In this document: positions 4,124 through 5,620 of the stretch, piece by piece
Layout of the letters: every line of letters starts with the position of its first letter
How positions within the stretch are numbered: the first letter of the stretch is position 1
Assembly: GCA_002683515.1 (NCBI GenBank)
Contig: NYTN01000088.1
Span: 1 to 5,620 of the forward strand
DNA length: 5,620 nucleotides
Direction of reading: 5' to 3'
Origin: Rhodobiaceae bacterium
Lineage (GTDB): Bacteria; Pseudomonadota; Alphaproteobacteria; RS24
Notes under the pieces: model-generated
The model's input: only the letters and a program-made list of their open reading frames with translations
Databases searched by the model: none
Told to the model about the DNA's origin: nothing
Position numbers and translations under genes: made by a program

Positions 4124-5620
4124 AATTTCATATCATTACACCTATTGCGACGACCGAAGGGTCCATTACATTAGTGCGGGAAATGGGCCGCCGCTGGTTT
4201 TGTTTCATCAATCACCCCGCTCGGCATCAGAATACATACCTCTAATTGAAGAGTGGGCAAAATATTTCACTATTATTGCGCCTGATACTCCAGGATACGG
4301 TCAATCAGAGCCACTTAAGAATAATAATCCAGATATGAAGGATATAGCACATGCACAAATGGCATTTTTAGAAACGATTGGTATCAGCCAATTTGTAGCT
4401 TATGGTTATCATACGGGTTCCTCAATCGCCCTTACTATTGCCGGCCTATATCCAAAGGCAGTCAATCGGTTCGTCATGAACGGATTTTCTATTCTATCAC
4501 AAGAAGAACAAGCCTCTTTTTTAAAAGAATATCTCCCACCTTTTAAACCGGATTGGTCTGGATCACATTTAGCATGGCTGTGGGCGCGCTACCGTGAACA
4601 ATTAATTTTTTTCCCTTGGTATAAAAAAAATACTGAGTCGCGCATGCCATATGACATCGCACCACTTGAAGTTCTTCAGCAGCAAGTTCTTGATCACTTA
4701 TATGCAGGTGACGCTTACAGAAGTGCCTACGGAGCGGCTTTTTCTTTTGACAAGAAAAACTTTCAATCGAAGGTAACTGCGCCGACATTAATTATGGCTG
4801 CTCCACCAGACCCTCTAACCGTCCACCTCGATAGGCTGAATGCGTTGCCAGAAAACTTTGAGGTTTTACGCCCTAAAAATCGAGAGGAAGCGCTAAATAC
4901 AGCCCTGGAATATCTACGTGAAACAGATTTGCCAAAACTTAAGAAACTTATTCCACCCTCTAACTCCACTAAACCTGATAAATCAAAAACGTGGCGAGCT
5001 TATATTGGCAATCAAAATGATATGCATTGTTTGTTAACACGTTCGGGCAAAGCCCGAGTGTTATTAATCCATGATATTTTACAAAGCAGTGATACTCTAA
5101 AGAACCTCAGCGAGACACTTGTTGATGAAGGTTATGAGGTTATCGCGCCAGATTTACCGGGTCACGGGCTCACCCAGATGATTTCCGATAATTTTGTTAA
5201 AGAAATAAATGATACACTATACTTGGCTGACTTAATGCCCGATTATATTTTAACCATAGGTCAAAGCGCACCCGTTGGGTCACAACTCAAAAATTTAATT
5301 AAAAATGTCAAACTGATTCATTTCGACTATCTGATACCAGCTTCTGAACATCACGAAAAGTTTACTCGCCTCTATATACCTGATTTGAAAGCTCAAAAAT
5401 ATGGCGGGCACCTTTTAACAGGGTGGAGCTTCCTAAGGATGAAAAATCTTTTTTGGCCTTGGTATGAGGAAAGAAAATCAAATATCATTCCTGTTCATCC
5501 AGAAAGCCAACCTCATAATCTTCAAAATTGTTTTGTCGCGCTCATGCAGACTAAAGAAATTGGTTATCAGTTGGCCAATCAATTACTTCTTAACTCCATA
5601 ACTAATAAATATGAATCTGA
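4116..5620 (+). CDS. Tandem two-domain alpha/beta-hydrolase-like protein (3' end outside window)
   Basis: The frame starts at the ATG at 4116-4118, overlapping the CoA-transferase stop by 8 bases, with GGA just upstream. It runs 501 codons without a stop to the right edge. Domain 1 (about 1-270) has the alpha/beta-hydrolase order: PLVLFHQSPRSASEY (26-40) for the oxyanion region, IIAPDTPGYGQSE (53-65), nucleophile elbow YGYHTGSS (96-103), a lid with FFPWY (165-169), and APTLIMAAPPDP (222-233) with acid candidate D232. The elbow has His99 where Ser is expected, and no catalytic His is evident after the last strand. Domain 2 (about 292 onward) repeats this: VLLIHDILQSSD (315-326), VIAPDLPGHG (342-351), elbow IGQSAPVG (381-388) with S384, and lid GGHLLTGWSFL...FWPWYEER. 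The lids of the two domains resemble each other, which indicates duplication or fusion. Usual members have one domain of 250-300 residues. The fold is clear. The reaction (esterase, C-C hydrolase, lyase or a non-catalytic role) is not. It is co-transcribed with the CoA-transferase. Confidence 0.85.
   Translation, partial: MTKISYHYTYCDDRRVHYISAGNGPPLVLFHQSPRSASEYIPLIEEWAKYFTIIAPDTPGYGQSEPLKNNNPDMKDIAHAQMAFLETIGISQFVAYGYHTGSSIALTIAGLYPKAVNRFVMNGFSILSQEEQASFLKEYLPPFKPDWSGSHLAWLWARYREQLIFFPWYKKNTESRMPYDIAPLEVLQQQVLDHLYAGDAYRSAYGAAFSFDKKNFQSKVTAPTLIMAAPPDPLTVHLDRLNALPENFEVLRPKNREEALNTALEYLRETDLPKLKKLIPPSNSTKPDKSKTWRAYIGNQNDMHCLLTRSGKARVLLIHDILQSSDTLKNLSETLVDEGYEVIAPDLPGHGLTQMISDNFVKEINDTLYLADLMPDYILTIGQSAPVGSQLKNLIKNVKLIHFDYLIPASEHHEKFTRLYIPDLKAQKYGGHLLTGWSFLRMKNLFWPWYEERKSNIIPVHPESQPHNLQNCFVALMQTKEIGYQLANQLLLNSITNKYES

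Noticed and set aside
4623..4630. A8 run inside the hydrolase gene as a possible frameshift
   Set aside because: The reading frame is continuous on both sides, and the lid pattern (FFPWY then MPYDIAPLE) is preserved, so there is no sign of a frame break.
4543..4969. Two overlapping minus-strand open frames opposite the hydrolase gene
   Set aside because: The plus frame encodes a clear alpha/beta-hydrolase pattern throughout this stretch. The antisense peptides look random (Cys/Arg/Ser-rich).

Overview
The window is about 5.6 kb of compact, AT-rich bacterial DNA (roughly 40% G+C by eye). Six genes form two divergent transcription units around one short intergenic region at about 2834-2920. 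No rRNA, tRNA, insertion sequence, CRISPR array or phage gene is visible. The gene families (family III CoA-transferase, HMG-CoA-lyase-like enzyme, YciI protein, SAM-dependent methyltransferase, alpha/beta-hydrolase) are typical of acid and CoA-thioester catabolism clusters in Proteobacteria. The low G+C would suit a marine alphaproteobacterium or a related lineage, but the taxonomic assignment is a guess.

Leftward unit, minus strand, in order of transcription: an HMG-CoA-lyase-like enzyme (2833-1913); a YciI-family protein (1916-1581), sharing a 4-base ATGA overlap with it; an 89-base gap; a class I SAM-dependent methyltransferase with a long N-terminal extension (1491-322); and a 108-residue helical protein of unknown function (347-21), whose start overlaps the methyltransferase end by 26 bases across a run of eight A. 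A near-consensus Shine-Dalgarno sequence at the left edge shows that another gene of this unit begins just outside the window.

Rightward unit, plus strand: a CaiB/BaiF family III CoA-transferase (2921-4123), overlapped by 8 bases by a large open frame (4116 to the right edge, at least 501 residues). That frame encodes two tandem alpha/beta-hydrolase-like domains. The first has His instead of Ser at the nucleophile elbow, so the protein may not be an ordinary hydrolase.

The best-supported reading is a small catabolic divergon. The CoA-transferase would activate a carboxylic acid to its CoA thioester, and the HMG-CoA-lyase-like enzyme would split a 3-hydroxyacyl-CoA made from it. The YciI protein, the methyltransferase with its small partner, and the double hydrolase would act on the same compound or its intermediates. 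The substrate cannot be read from the sequence. The intergenic region carries a palindrome overlapping TATAAT boxes on both strands, which would let one regulator control both units.
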